Notes: generated by a model from the letters alone, not told the origin. A DNA stretch of 64,000 bases from Photobacterium gaetbulicola Gung47 (GCA_000940995.1 CP005973.1:1426001-1490000), one strand, 5' to 3'; shown: positions 44,593 to 54,135, counted from the stretch's first letter. A program made the numbers and translations.

Positions 44593-44740
44593 TTTTATAT
44601 TCCCCTTAATGAATACCAAACTGTTGACATCTAAACGGTTAGAACTGGTATTAGCGAGTGCCTGCAGTTGTGACGGGCAACACAACTCACTGTATTCTGG
44701 TATTTTAGAAGATTCCCCCCAAACAATTACTCACATTGAT

Positions 44741-44755
44741 GCAAATCACATTTGC
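44741..44755. promoter_or_regulatory. Candidate LysR-type operator
   Basis: The palindrome GCAAATcacATTTGC (6-bp arms), about 100 bases before the LysR start and about 150 from the divergent SDR start. It fits the T-N11-A pattern of LysR sites. Confidence 0.5.
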
Positions 44756-44854
44756 GAATATGGGACGTCATTTGGCGATATAACTATGCTGTCATCATTT
44801 TTCGGCACTTTTTTGCTATAACTATATGGGGGTAAATGGATTTTGGGGGTGCAC

Positions 44855-45826
44855 ATGCTGGACAAGGTTGTCTTCTTTCTTCATGTTGTCAGAACCGGTT
44901 CGATCAGCGAAGCGGCCAAGCACAACAACATCTCTCCTTCCGCCGCCAGCCGCTGGTTAAATGAACTGGAAGAGAAAATGGGGGTGAGTTTACTCAAGCG
45001 CACAACACGGAAAATCACCCCTACCCAAGCTGGGCAACGGCTATTCGACAGATTCAGCCTATTGCACACCCAGATAGATGATGTCTTCAACGAAGTCCAA
45101 AACATGAGCAGTGAAGACAGAGGGACCATCAAAATTGCCAGTACGCCGCTCTTTGCCAAGCACTACCTCAGCCAAATCATCGGCGAATACCTCCAGCTTC
45201 ACCCTTCGATAAACTTTGTCGTCCTGGAAACGGCCTTCGAGGTTGATCATGTCCACGATGTCGATTTTGCCATTCGTGCCAATGCCACCTACCGCGGATT
45301 TCAAGACAAAGACAGCCTGCTGGTGAAGCGGTCGCTACTAAGGGAGCCCCTGATGGCATGCTGCTCGCCGGACTATATAGAAAAAAACGGCAAGCCAGTT
45401 GTCCCCGATGATCTCAAGCATCACCGCTGCCTGTATGCCAGCACGCTGGTTGGTGGCAACCGGTGGATCTTCGAACTCGACGGGGAGTATTCAACGGTAG
45501 AGATCCCCCAAACGGTTGAGGCCGATGACAGCGAGATCCTCAAAAATATCGCAATTAACGGCGGCGGGATCGCCTACTTACCGATCAGTTTGATCTCCCA
45601 AGAGCTCAGCCGGCAGACCTTGCAGCCGGTTTTGGAGAATTACGTCAGCAGCCAATTTGAGCTCAACCTCTATTTCAAACCACGAAAGTATATGCCGGCT
45701 CGCTGCGCCAATTTCAAGGATTACCTGATTGAGCGAGTCCCCGAAATTAAACGGCTAAAACAACAAGGAAGCTCTCATGGCCGACATGCCAACAAGCCTT
45801 CAGATATGGCTAAAATCATTCAATGA
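44855..45826 (+). CDS. LysR-family transcriptional regulator
   Basis: A 323-residue regulator: N-terminal helix-turn-helix (FFLHVVRTGSISEAAKHNNISPSAASRWLNELE), then an effector-binding domain from about residue 90 (TIKIASTPLFAKHYL). A TTG start at 44843 is possible, but ATG 44855 with GGGGGTG is preferred. It shares its promoter region with the divergent SDR gene and overlaps the esterase gene by 50 bases. It probably controls both. Confidence 0.9.
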   Translation: MLDKVVFFLHVVRTGSISEAAKHNNISPSAASRWLNELEEKMGVSLLKRTTRKITPTQAGQRLFDRFSLLHTQIDDVFNEVQNMSSEDRGTIKIASTPLFAKHYLSQIIGEYLQLHPSINFVVLETAFEVDHVHDVDFAIRANATYRGFQDKDSLLVKRSLLREPLMACCSPDYIEKNGKPVVPDDLKHHRCLYASTLVGGNRWIFELDGEYSTVEIPQTVEADDSEILKNIAINGGGIAYLPISLISQELSRQTLQPVLENYVSSQFELNLYFKPRKYMPARCANFKDYLIERVPEIKRLKQQGSSHGRHANKPSDMAKIIQ

Positions 45827-46697
45827 TGCGCTTGCAGAGGCTAAACAACTTGGCATACCGCCGACCCCAGAAATGGCCCGGTTAGGGCTAGCAACCATTA
45901 CCCAGCAATTTGTTACATCACGGGTGGATATCAGCCGAGTATTTGATACCCATATCCACGGCACGTCAATTCCATGCCGAATTTACCACCCATCGCCAGA
46001 GCATGAGTTGCCGATATTGCTCTTTATCCATGGTGGCGGCCATATGTGTGGCAGCATTGAGGTCTATGATCCGATAAGCCGCCGCCTCGCCCACCATAGC
46101 CAGCACATTGTTGTGACAATTGATTATCGGCTCTCCCCCGAGCACCCTTATCCCAAAGGCCTTGTAGACTGCATCATGGGCCTGGAAGAAATGATTAACA
46201 CGCTAAAGCCCTTACCTATCGCCTTTGAGCCAACTATTTCTCTGGCAGGCGATTCGGCAGGCGGGGCATTGGCTGCAACGCTGGCCCAGCGCAATCCTGA
46301 TAGCGTAGACAAATTGGTCTTGATATACCCTAGCCTCGACTACACCTTCTCCTGCGAGTCATTAATTGACTACCGTGAAGGCTTTATCTTGGAAACCGCT
46401 AAAATACAATGGTATTTCGACCAATATTTCCAGCTTGGTGAAAACCGCCATGAAGCTTCGCCACTGTTTGGGGCGTTACCCAGTAACCACCCCGCAACCA
46501 CACTCATAACAGCCGGGTTTGACCCGATACAAGACGAGGGAAAGCGGTATTTCGAACGCTTGCAGATACTAGGGGTAGAAAGTACCCATCAACATTTCGA
46601 CGACATGACACACGCGTTCCTAAACTTGGAGGATCTGGTCTCAGAGCATTGCGCAGCGACTTACCGGCATATCTCTGACTTCCTTAACCCACAATGA
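45777..46697 (+). CDS. Alpha/beta-hydrolase (HSL-family esterase)
   Basis: A 306-residue enzyme with the oxyanion-hole motif FIHGGGHMCG, the nucleophile motif GDSAGG (Ser about 155), an aspartate in AGFDPIQDEG and a C-terminal histidine in MTHAFLN: the catalytic triad of hormone-sensitive-lipase-type esterases. It starts inside the LysR gene's end in another frame (50-base overlap), so the two are coupled. The substrate is unknown. Confidence 0.9.
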   Translation: MADMPTSLQIWLKSFNDALAEAKQLGIPPTPEMARLGLATITQQFVTSRVDISRVFDTHIHGTSIPCRIYHPSPEHELPILLFIHGGGHMCGSIEVYDPISRRLAHHSQHIVVTIDYRLSPEHPYPKGLVDCIMGLEEMINTLKPLPIAFEPTISLAGDSAGGALAATLAQRNPDSVDKLVLIYPSLDYTFSCESLIDYREGFILETAKIQWYFDQYFQLGENRHEASPLFGALPSNHPATTLITAGFDPIQDEGKRYFERLQILGVESTHQHFDDMTHAFLNLEDLVSEHCAATYRHISDFLNPQ

Positions 46698-46724
46698 TGA
46701 TTGTGAGGAAACAGCTGAAAACAA

Positions 46725-46747
46725 AAAGCCCAGCAATGCTGGGCTTT
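46725..46747. terminator. Bidirectional terminator
   Basis: Perfect stem AAAGCCCAGCA / TGCTGGGCTTT, between the convergent esterase and DUF2058 genes, with A- and T-tracts on both sides. Confidence 0.85.
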
Positions 46748-46770
46748 ATCAATCACTAAGAATCAAACCG

Positions 46771-47292
46771 TTACCACATTAGATCATCTGGGATCTGGAA
46801 ATCTGCGTATGGATCATATTCATCAACTTCCTGCTCAGACACAGTATTGTTGACAATAATCGTCTCTTCATCGCGCTGGCTAATCTTGTCTGCAACCACG
46901 CCTGGGATCACGGCATAGCTCTCAAGGTAACGGGCAATCGCTAAACGACCACTCACCAGTTGGTCTTGTGTCGGCTTATCGACATAAATCTTCTTCACCA
47001 AAGTACCGTCGGTAAAGTTATAACCGATATCGCCATCAGCCAATTCGAGTTTGTTCATTTCGATCAACTGCTTGACCTGAGAAGCGATGGCTTTCTTGTT
47101 GGCCTCATCCTGCTTCTGGCGGTTCAGCTCTTTATCCTGCTCCAACTGGGCTGCTTTGTTGGCTTCAACAGCCGCTTTGGCTTCATTACGCAGAGTACGG
47201 GATTTTTTGGACTGCTTGCCCGCTTTCTTCAGTTTTTTCTTGTCAATAAGACCAGCTTTTAGCATCTGCTCTTGAAGGGATAGTTTCGCCAT
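46771..47292 (-). CDS. DUF2058 family protein (YaiL-like)
   Basis: A 173-residue, highly charged protein: MAKLSLQEQMLKAGLIDKKK then a long Lys/Arg/Glu/Gln helix (residues about 20-75) and a C-terminal domain YNFTDGTLVKKIYVDKPTQDQLVSGRLAIAR. This is the DUF2058/YaiL layout, sometimes annotated as nucleoprotein. The start at 47292 matches the family; a longer frame begins at 47343. Confidence 0.88.
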   Translation of the reverse strand: MAKLSLQEQMLKAGLIDKKKLKKAGKQSKKSRTLRNEAKAAVEANKAAQLEQDKELNRQKQDEANKKAIASQVKQLIEMNKLELADGDIGYNFTDGTLVKKIYVDKPTQDQLVSGRLAIARYLESYAVIPGVVADKISQRDEETIIVNNTVSEQEVDEYDPYADFQIPDDLMW

Positions 47293-47436
47293 TTCGACTC
47301 CGTCACGGGCAATCTTAGTTAAACAGGTAAACCAACAGGCCAAGTTAAACCCTTAGCCTATTGGTTGTGCCATATTATCCCTGCGCAATCAGTTTAAGGT
47401 CAAGTCATTGGACAATTTCCACCATAAAAGCGTGTT

Positions 47437-48924
47437 TTAATCCCATTTCCAAAAGGCCTTGCCGATCTGCTTGATTTTGTCTTGTGCCGGAGCGTTATAC
47501 CAGGCGTCCTCTTGCTCGCCATTACTGGTAACAAACTCTAGGAAAGTCGTGTATACGCCGCCCAAATCCTCCCGCTCGAGGGGCGGCTCCCAATCTTCAG
47601 GAATAATAATGGCAAATGGGTAACCCTGCTCGTTCTTGAAACCACCAATGGCCTCTGCGTTATTCACAGAACTGCCTAACCGAGAAGCATACTCGGGTAA
47701 GTGAATTTCATAACCGGTGTTTTGTACATACAAGTAAGGGTCATAAGGAGGTAAAGAGATGCTTGAAATCTCGATAGGGGTATCAAAATCAAAGGCAACA
47801 CTAAACTTATGGCCTTTTATCAAGTCGATATCGATTTCTGTATTGGCAAATTCCGAGCTGGGGCTCCTCATTAACGACTTCGTCCCCTGCAGCAGGCGCT
47901 TGTCAAAACTTCCCGTAAGGGAGAATGTTTGCGGGTAGCCACTTTCTTGTTCGGCAGAGTCCGGCTTGAATAGGTTCAGGGTACCAGTGCCTGATGCGGC
48001 ATCCGGCAAGCCAATGTGCAAATGCCAATCGTGGGTATAACCTGATCCCCTCGCAATCATATAACCATAAACAATCAATGAGGTCACTTGCTGCCCTGTC
48101 ATCCCATAACCCACGCGATAGCCCACGACCAAATCATTGAAATCATAGTCGCTCTTAACCGGGTAATTATCCTCATAGGCTGCCACGTAATACTCCACGG
48201 AAGAAGGGTAATACACCCACGAATCAGTCTCACTGCCTATTTGATTCTGGGTGATCACCAAAGGCGCCTCATCTTGTCCAGGGGCTTCTTCGGTAAGAGT
48301 TGCAGCATCTGTTTGACTCAGCATAGCAAGATCTTCAGGCCCTGCCGTAAAATCATAAAAGGCTTCAGGGTCACCCAAAGAAGTATTGGTTTCCAGAAAG
48401 GTAATCTCCACCACTACTGACGTGGCATTCTCCAGCGAGACATTAACAGGAATCGTCAGTACCGCGTCAAACGACGTCCCCTCCCATCCAGTATTCGACG
48501 TCAGGGAAGAGGAGCCCGTTCTGCCAATCAGGGTATAAAAAAGAGTCCGATCCGTTTGCCCGGCTTTCGCCAACAAGCTTTGAGTCGGGGTGGAAAAATC
48601 AGTAAAGGTAAAGGTATTCCCGTCAGAAACGACCGTCAAAGTAACTGACTCAACGGCGACACCTTGGCTCGAGGCTTTCTCTGTGCCGTTTGCTGCTTCA
48701 TTGACATCAACCGCCAATACCAAGCTATTATTATTCTCAGCCCGCAAGTTTTCCAAGGTTGCAGCCGTCGGGTTATTTTGCTGTATCAGAGCGTTAAACA
48801 AATCAATACTGCCACTTCCCTGAGTAGACACAGTATCTTTGAGCAAAATGGATTGCTCAGCGGCCATCGCTTGAGACAGCATCGATATCGCCCCTGCAAA
48901 ATACATCAATAGTGCTTTATTCAT
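47437..48924 (-). CDS. LruC-domain exported protein
   Basis: A 495-residue secreted protein with a signal peptide (residues 1-21, AMAA). The LruC signature YEDNYPVKSDYDFNDLVVGYRV is near residue 250, followed by the domain's Asp-rich and Trp-rich strands (THDWHLHIGLP). The N-terminal half has low complexity and beta-structure. It overlaps the preceding lipoprotein gene by ATGA, so the two are co-translated. Function unknown; likely at the cell surface. Confidence 0.85.
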   Translation of the reverse strand: MNKALLMYFAGAISMLSQAMAAEQSILLKDTVSTQGSGSIDLFNALIQQNNPTAATLENLRAENNNSLVLAVDVNEAANGTEKASSQGVAVESVTLTVVSDGNTFTFTDFSTPTQSLLAKAGQTDRTLFYTLIGRTGSSSLTSNTGWEGTSFDAVLTIPVNVSLENATSVVVEITFLETNTSLGDPEAFYDFTAGPEDLAMLSQTDAATLTEEAPGQDEAPLVITQNQIGSETDSWVYYPSSVEYYVAAYEDNYPVKSDYDFNDLVVGYRVGYGMTGQQVTSLIVYGYMIARGSGYTHDWHLHIGLPDAASGTGTLNLFKPDSAEQESGYPQTFSLTGSFDKRLLQGTKSLMRSPSSEFANTEIDIDLIKGHKFSVAFDFDTPIEISSISLPPYDPYLYVQNTGYEIHLPEYASRLGSSVNNAEAIGGFKNEQGYPFAIIIPEDWEPPLEREDLGGVYTTFLEFVTSNGEQEDAWYNAPAQDKIKQIGKAFWKWD

Positions 48925-49301
48925 AGCGTGCTCTCCCCTGTGACAGCTTTGTCACCCGCAAAGTCACTGAACAAGTCATACCTAACCACCTGCTCCTTAA
49001 CCGGCACTGATATCGGAAAGGCGAACAGAGCTTGCTTGTCGATTTGGCCCAGGTACAAGGTATTGCCGGAAGAGAGGTAAACTTTGAGGTAAAGCCGGTT
49101 GCCGGAGAATTCAAAGTCCGCAGGGTTTATTTCAAATAAATAAGTTTCAAACTGCTGAAATCTAGCATCCGTAGGCACTGTATTTTCACCAAGCAGTGTT
49201 GTGGTTGGCTTTTCTTGCTGGGATTGAGACGAAGTGCCGTCGTCCCCACCTCCACATCCTGCGAGAACCAGCAAAACCAATAAGTGATAACAATACTTCA
49301 T
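48921..49301 (-). CDS. Lipoprotein paired with the LruC protein
   Basis: A 126-residue protein with a lipoprotein signal ending LAGC-GGG, then a short Ser/Gln-rich linker and a small beta-rich domain (LYLKVYLSSGNTLYLGQIDKQ). Not recognised as a family. Coupled by ATGA overlap to the LruC gene, suggesting a common surface complex. Confidence 0.75.
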   Translation of the reverse strand: MKYCYHLLVLLVLAGCGGGDDGTSSQSQQEKPTTTLLGENTVPTDARFQQFETYLFEINPADFEFSGNRLYLKVYLSSGNTLYLGQIDKQALFAFPISVPVKEQVVRYDLFSDFAGDKAVTGESTL

Positions 49302-49511
49302 CTCGTTTACCCCATATCATCAACAGGGCAACTCAACCATGTTTCATGCCAACTCTATTTTTGCTCTATATCAGTAACTTAATAACCATTAAGACCAATT
49401 CTCTTGCAAGTTAACTCATTTTCTGCAAAAGAAGATGCAAAATGAATATTCCTGATAGATAAAATGTTTCAAAAACAATGTGTAAGAGTTTGCAGGAGCT
49501 CGGGCTGGAAA
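49302..49511. other. Intergenic region before the lipoprotein gene
   Basis: About 210 bases that must contain the promoter for the lipoprotein-LruC pair. No clear structure seen. Confidence 0.4.
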
Positions 49512-49535
49512 AAGCAGCACAAAAATGTGCTGCTT
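49512..49535 (-). terminator. Terminator after astB
   Basis: Perfect 10-bp stem AAGCAGCACA / TGTGCTGCTT with a 4-base loop and TTTTTCC after on the minus strand, ten bases past the astB stop. Confidence 0.88.
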
Positions 49536-49544
49536 CATTACGCA

Positions 49545-50879
49545 TTATTGCTGGAAAGGATAGACCGAGCCCAAGCCAAGGATTTGGCTTAGCTCGTCAA
49601 GGGCCGTGCGTGATTCGACCAGCAGAGAAGGATCTGCCAAGTCAGCCTCAACCAACCGATCGCGATAGTGCGCCTCCACCCATTGGCAAAGCCGGCCGTA
49701 CACCGCATCGGACATCAGGGTGCTTGGGTTCACCGCCGCCAACTCCGGTTGAGTCAATACAACACGTAACCTCAAGCAGGCAGGTCCACCACCGTTCGCC
49801 ATGCTCTGCTTCAAGTCGAACACTTTGATATCGTCAATGCCCTGCTTATCGGACAAAAGTTGCTCCAGGTAGGCCCAGACTCGCGGATTGTTGCGACACT
49901 CTTCAGGTAAAATAAGTACATTTTTGCCGTCAGGCATAGTGACAAGCTGGGAGTTGAACAAATAACTGGTGACGGCATCTTCAATCGAAACGCTCTTGGT
50001 AGGGACCTCGATAATGCGCATATCACCCGACAATTTAAGCTTGAGCTCATCATACACAGCCTGCTGGTCCAAAAATGCCTGCTCATGACAGAACAACACA
50101 TTACGGTTACCGACGGCAATCACATCATTGTGAAACACCCCCTGGTCTATCACCTCTGGGTTCTGCTGAGCGATCACCACCTTGTCACTATCAAGTTGGT
50201 GCAATCTTGTTACCGCTTCACAGGCTTCAAAGGTATGGCGGGCGGGATACGTTGTCGGCTTGGGAAAACGACCGTCGAAGGCATGGCGACCGAAGACGAA
50301 GAACTCTACCCCCGGTTGGGCATAATCATGACAAAAGCGGGTATGGTTGGCCGCCCCCTCGTCACCGAAATGCTCGACACTCGGCAAGGCCGGATGATGA
50401 ACAAAATAGTTATCGTCAGCAAAAGTCGCTGTCAGGATCCGGCCTGTTACTTCATGCTCGATTGATCGGTGGAACTTATTGATTAGGTTCGCTGGTGTAA
50501 AATGGACTTTCCCGTCCATGGTGTCAGCCGAAGGCGAAACCGTTGCCGCATTGGCCGTCCACATACTTGAAGCGGAGCAGCAAGCAGCAAGCACTTTCGG
50601 TGCCTGTCTCGCCGCCTCGGCCAATACGCTTTGATCGCTGCCGTTAAAGCCTAAACGGCGTAATGTGGCAATATCAGGCCTCTCCTGCGGTGCAAGTATC
50701 CCCTGTACCAACCCCATATCGGACAGGGCCTTCATCTTGGCCAGTCCCTGCAAGGCAGCCTGCTTAGGGTTCGAGGGGGTCGCTTGGTTCTTCGCCGAAG
50801 CGACATTACCGAAAGACAGCCCGCTGTAATTGTGAGTAGGGCCAACTAGGCCATCAAAATTTGCTTCAACTGCGCTCAT
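49545..50879 (-). CDS. astB: N-succinylarginine dihydrolase
   Basis: A 444-residue enzyme of arginine catabolism (AST pathway), converting succinylarginine to succinylornithine with release of CO2 and ammonia. Family marks: ANFDGLVGPTHNYSGLSFGN at the start, IAVGNRNVLFCHEQAF, SMANGGGPACLRLR (with the catalytic cysteine) and GSVYPFQ at the end. It stands alone; other ast genes are not in the window. ATG 50879 is preferred over upstream in-frame starts. Confidence 0.96.
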   Translation of the reverse strand: MSAVEANFDGLVGPTHNYSGLSFGNVASAKNQATPSNPKQAALQGLAKMKALSDMGLVQGILAPQERPDIATLRRLGFNGSDQSVLAEAARQAPKVLAACCSASSMWTANAATVSPSADTMDGKVHFTPANLINKFHRSIEHEVTGRILTATFADDNYFVHHPALPSVEHFGDEGAANHTRFCHDYAQPGVEFFVFGRHAFDGRFPKPTTYPARHTFEACEAVTRLHQLDSDKVVIAQQNPEVIDQGVFHNDVIAVGNRNVLFCHEQAFLDQQAVYDELKLKLSGDMRIIEVPTKSVSIEDAVTSYLFNSQLVTMPDGKNVLILPEECRNNPRVWAYLEQLLSDKQGIDDIKVFDLKQSMANGGGPACLRLRVVLTQPELAAVNPSTLMSDAVYGRLCQWVEAHYRDRLVEADLADPSLLVESRTALDELSQILGLGSVYPFQQ

Positions 50880-50989
50880 AGACATTCCATGTTTGATTAC
50901 CACAGCCAAACAATAACAAAACCACTACATTTATAACAAGCTCAGCACAAAGCGCTGATCAGGACAGCTCAAAAGATAGAAATGGCTTC

Positions 50990-51154
50990 TTACGGCATGG
51001 CTATGCAAACACAGGGAGGTCCTGGCAGCGGGATCTTTCCTGGAATAAAGGCGTCATATCCACTTTCTCTAAGATCATGAACATATTTACGCGCTTTAGA
51101 CTCAAAAAAAGCGGGCTTTAAACCAGCGGCCTTTTGATTAAAATGTGCGCTGGA
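50990..51154 (-). pseudogene. Headless coding fragment
   Basis: An open stretch of 54 codons plus stop with protein-like content: FNQKAAGLKPAFFESKARK then YVHDLRESGYDAFIPGK and IPLPGPPCVCIAMP. No ATG, GTG or TTG starts it. It is preceded by two stops (TGATGA). It is likely the remnant of a lost gene; I recognise no family. The short gap around it holds no promoter that I can see. Confidence 0.3.
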
Positions 51155-51170
51155 TCATCATAAAATATGT

Positions 51171-51557
51171 CTAATCATCCCACTCGACAACATGTCCCGC
51201 ATCGTAAATACCATCACTGTAAGCAGGGGAAAAATTAATAAAGATATTCTCCTTCGCAACCGGCAAGATATCCGCCAATGTATCCGCTATGACTTCCAGC
51301 ATAGTGGCAACCTGCTCTTCGGTATTGAAGTTGGGTGCAACAAGGTGCACCAACAAGGGGTGGGTTCGGTCTGGCTGGCAGTCAACCACGCGGCCATTGT
51401 GGGCATAGTGATGGGGAGGGAGATAATCCCATGTCACCATAACATGTTTCAAGTCGATCTCACTGGTTTCAGCAAGCGTTTTGGAAAGAACACCAAGGGC
51501 GGCGGGAATACTCACTTCCTGGGCGAAAGGCAAGGATTTGATTCGAATTAACGGCAT
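51171..51557 (-). CDS. Tautomerase-like small protein
   Basis: A 128-residue protein with Pro after the initiator Met (MPLIRIKSLPF), the beta-alpha-beta pattern and a C-terminal ENIFINFSPAYSDGIYDAG segment of 4-oxalocrotonate-tautomerase-like or DUF1904-like proteins. Pro2 would be the catalytic base. A GGAGATG ribosome site precedes the ATG. Substrate unknown. Confidence 0.6.
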   Translation of the reverse strand: MPLIRIKSLPFAQEVSIPAALGVLSKTLAETSEIDLKHVMVTWDYLPPHHYAHNGRVVDCQPDRTHPLLVHLVAPNFNTEEQVATMLEVIADTLADILPVAKENIFINFSPAYSDGIYDAGHVVEWDD

Positions 51558-51579
51558 GGCACATCTCCTTCCCGGCCAT

Positions 51580-51605
51580 ACCCGGCAGCAACATTGCTGC
51601 CGGGT
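51580..51605. repeat. Perfect 12-bp inverted repeat
   Basis: ACCCGGCAGCAA / TTGCTGCCGGGT with a 2-base loop, about 20 bases before the tautomerase-like start and about 100 after the CDF stop. No T-run. It could be a transcript-end hairpin of the CDF gene or a regulatory element for the next gene. Confidence 0.6.
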
Positions 51606-51706
51606 AACTGGTACCGAGTGACTTCTTTGAAGATAGCTAAGCGCGTAACTGTTACACCATCTCGTTTTTAAGAATTGACCTTTTTTGTCACCTGCCGCAA
51701 GGCAAA

Positions 51707-52630
51707 TTAATCACAACTCTTATCTTCGCAACACGGATTGATCACCCGTTCGGCACAAGTGTATGGCTCAATGTGGATAATCACATCAACCAGCTCATCA
51801 ATCTGAGACAATATGTGCGACTTGAATTTTTCACTGACGGTATGGGCATCTTCCACTCGCATATCTGGGTGCACTAACATATGGAAGTCCAACAAAATTG
51901 TACTACCAGTGCGTCGGCTGCGGATAGCATGCACTTCTTTGATCTGAGGTACTTCGCTGGCATAGCCTTGGATCTTAGCCTCAATACCATCATCTCCCTG
52001 TGCCTCGGTCAGCTCCAAGATAGCAGGCCACAGAATTTCAAACGCCGCTTTGAGGATCATCGCCGTTACGATGAGTGCCGCAACTTGATCGAGGTAATGC
52101 AAATCAGGAAAAACATAATTCGCCACAACAGCGACGGCGACAGGCAGAGAACTCAGCGCATCGGTACGGTGGTGCCAGGCATTGGCATGGAGAGAGCGGC
52201 TATTGATTTTCTTGGCTTGAATAACGGTCCAGCGGTACAGTAACTCTTTGACGACAATTGAGGCAATCGCCGCCCAGAAAGCCAGCATACCCGGGGTCGC
52301 ATTGGCTTCATGCCCCAGTGCAGACAACGAATCCCAGCCGATACCAATACCAACGACTAGCAGCAAAATACCGATAAAGATATTGGTAAAAGTTTCGAAC
52401 CGACCATGGCCATAAGGATGGCCTTCATCGGCAGGAGCTGTCCAGTAACGCGATCCAATCAAAATGGCGGTATCTGTGATCAAATCAGAAAAGCTGTGCA
52501 CGCCATCGGCAACCAACGCCTGGCTGCCTGTAATTTTACCTACTGTGATCTTCAAAACCGCCAAACTGACATTGACGATTGATCCAATCCACGTTGCACG
52601 GTGAATTATTTTTACCGGATTTTCAGCCAT
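51707..52630 (-). CDS. CDF-family metal cation efflux protein
   Basis: A 307-residue transporter with six helices (residues about 10-190) and a cytosolic domain. Metal-binding aspartates are in ALVADGVHSFSDLITD (helix 2) and ANAWHHRTDALSSLP (helix 5), the second with the HxxxD pattern of CDF. The C-terminus ends in a cysteine-rich tail CCEDKSCD, which could bind metal. It exports zinc, iron or a similar divalent metal in exchange for protons. Confidence 0.92.
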   Translation of the reverse strand: MAENPVKIIHRATWIGSIVNVSLAVLKITVGKITGSQALVADGVHSFSDLITDTAILIGSRYWTAPADEGHPYGHGRFETFTNIFIGILLLVVGIGIGWDSLSALGHEANATPGMLAFWAAIASIVVKELLYRWTVIQAKKINSRSLHANAWHHRTDALSSLPVAVAVVANYVFPDLHYLDQVAALIVTAMILKAAFEILWPAILELTEAQGDDGIEAKIQGYASEVPQIKEVHAIRSRRTGSTILLDFHMLVHPDMRVEDAHTVSEKFKSHILSQIDELVDVIIHIEPYTCAERVINPCCEDKSCD

Positions 52631-52775
52631 TATCCCAACTTCTTACAAGGTTAAATTACCCAAGCCACCTCACACAGCCAGGATAAACGAAAGTGGCATA
52701 TAATACGCGTCCTCTGACAGACAAACCAGTTTCTCTTCCCTATTACTGCAATAGGCCAAAGCTATCGATACCGAA

Positions 52776-53354
52776 TCATTCCTGCTCTTCGATAACTTGT
52801 TGGTGGCAATGGCAGGAGACTAAATGGTCGTTAACCATGCCAACGGCTTGCATAAAGGCATAGCAGGTCGTTTCCCCAACAAATTTGAACCCTCTCTTTT
52901 TGAGAAAGCGACTCATTTTCTTTGAAGCATCGGTAGAGGTGGGAATATCGTCCATTGACGGCCAGTGATTGATCACTGGCTTGTGATCGACAAATTGCCA
53001 TAATGCGTCAGCCAAGGATCCGTACTCGATAATTAGTGCTTGTGTAGCACGTGCATTATTAAATACCGAGCTAATTTTCCCTCTGTGCTTAATAACGTCG
53101 TAGGTGGAAATAATTTTTTCCACGTGATCTTCATCAAAATTTGCCAGCTTAGACAAATCGTACTCCTCAAAAGCCAGCCTGTAAGCGTCACGTCTTTTGA
53201 GGATGGTGTACCAGCTGAGTCCCGCCTGGGCTCCTTCAAGGGTTAGAAACTCAAACAAGTATCTATCTGATTTATTTACTCTTCCCCACTCTCGATCATG
53301 GTATTCCCGCTCGATAGGCTGCTTCATCGCCCAATCGCACACACCCGTCTCCAT
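52776..53354 (-). CDS. tag: DNA-3-methyladenine glycosylase I
   Basis: A 192-residue DNA-repair enzyme that excises 3-methyladenine. CDWAMKQPIEREYHDREWG at the start, FEFLTLEGAQAGLSWYTIL with the base-binding residues, and the zinc ligands Cys5, His17 and the C-terminal HLVSCHC. A GTG lies one codon upstream; GGAGGG is close upstream of both. Confidence 0.95.
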   Translation of the reverse strand: METGVCDWAMKQPIEREYHDREWGRVNKSDRYLFEFLTLEGAQAGLSWYTILKRRDAYRLAFEEYDLSKLANFDEDHVEKIISTYDVIKHRGKISSVFNNARATQALIIEYGSLADALWQFVDHKPVINHWPSMDDIPTSTDASKKMSRFLKKRGFKFVGETTCYAFMQAVGMVNDHLVSCHCHQQVIEEQE

Positions 53355-53388
53355 CACCCCTCCTTATCTATGGCCCTTACTCTGTGAC

Positions 53389-53553
53389 ATAATATGCTGT
53401 GATAATCCTGAATTTTATTCAGAAAAAGAATTTTACAATAGGCTTATATTTATAACACTCTTCATCATATTCATCTTCTTGATAATATTCCCGCAAGGAA
53501 TTAATCTGGGGTTGTTTATTGACAAGCTTATCGATTACTTGGGATTAAAGTGA
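53389..53553 (+). other. Hydrophobic reading frame without a clear start
   Basis: The frame ends at TAA/TGA near 53553 and reads DNPEFYSEKEFYNRLIFITL, then a strong single transmembrane span and IDKLIDYLGLK. It lacks an ATG/GTG/TTG in a plausible place. It could be a small membrane protein using an unusual start, or a remnant. Low confidence. Confidence 0.25.
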
Positions 53554-53717
53554 CAGGACAAGTTAATTTGATTTTTGGATATGCATACGAGTTTCAATTT
53601 TTTGCAATGTACGTCACATAACCCTAGATAAGACATGTAAATCAAATTGAAAAATAACAACTTCATTCCATAATGGGAAAATCAATACGCAGTTATTGGT
53701 TAGGGAAAAGGACTTTT

Positions 53718-53999
53718 ATGAGAAACATCGCCGATTTTATCGAGCAACTAGAAAAAGGGAATGACCCGTTTAACGTTTGGGTATATTCCAGTAAAGGTCA
53801 ATACAGTCAATTCAGCAAGCAAGGTAACAAAATTTCAACACCGTCTCTGCAGCGGGCGTTGAACAAACACCTCCAAGTTGTGGTGGAAATGAATAATGAA
53901 TCAAATGAAGATGCATTTTTATTGCTGCCAGAAGTCCATGCTGTTGTACCGGTTTCGTTCCGTGACGGACAAGTACAATCACTGACTAGACCAAACTAA
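53718..53999 (+). CDS. Small hypothetical cytosolic protein
   Basis: A 93-residue protein from ATG 53718 with AAAAGGAC upstream (a longer frame opens at 53673). MRNIADFIEQLEKGNDPFNVW then KGQYSQFSKQGNKISTPS. No family recognised; compact, with no signal or membrane span. It has its own terminator. Confidence 0.65.
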   Translation: MRNIADFIEQLEKGNDPFNVWVYSSKGQYSQFSKQGNKISTPSLQRALNKHLQVVVEMNNESNEDAFLLLPEVHAVVPVSFRDGQVQSLTRPN

Positions 54000-54083
54000 A
54001 TAAGACATAACATTTTGTGACGAACGATTAATAACGATACATGGCTAGGTAAATCTGAAACACAAAATGATAATGACTTAACC

Positions 54084-54112
54084 AAAAACAGACCTTCGCG
54101 GTCTGTTTTTTT
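54084..54112 (+). terminator. Intrinsic terminator
   Basis: Stem AAACAGACC / GGTCTGTTT with a 5-base loop and a T7 tract, 85 bases after the stop of the small gene at 53999. Confidence 0.88.
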
Positions 54113-54135
54113 ATGGGGACGGGGTCTGTGGCACG

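Noticed and set aside
53197..53388. Upstream part of the 118-codon plus-strand frame opposite tag
   Set aside because: Antisense to tag; only the last ~50 codons look like protein.
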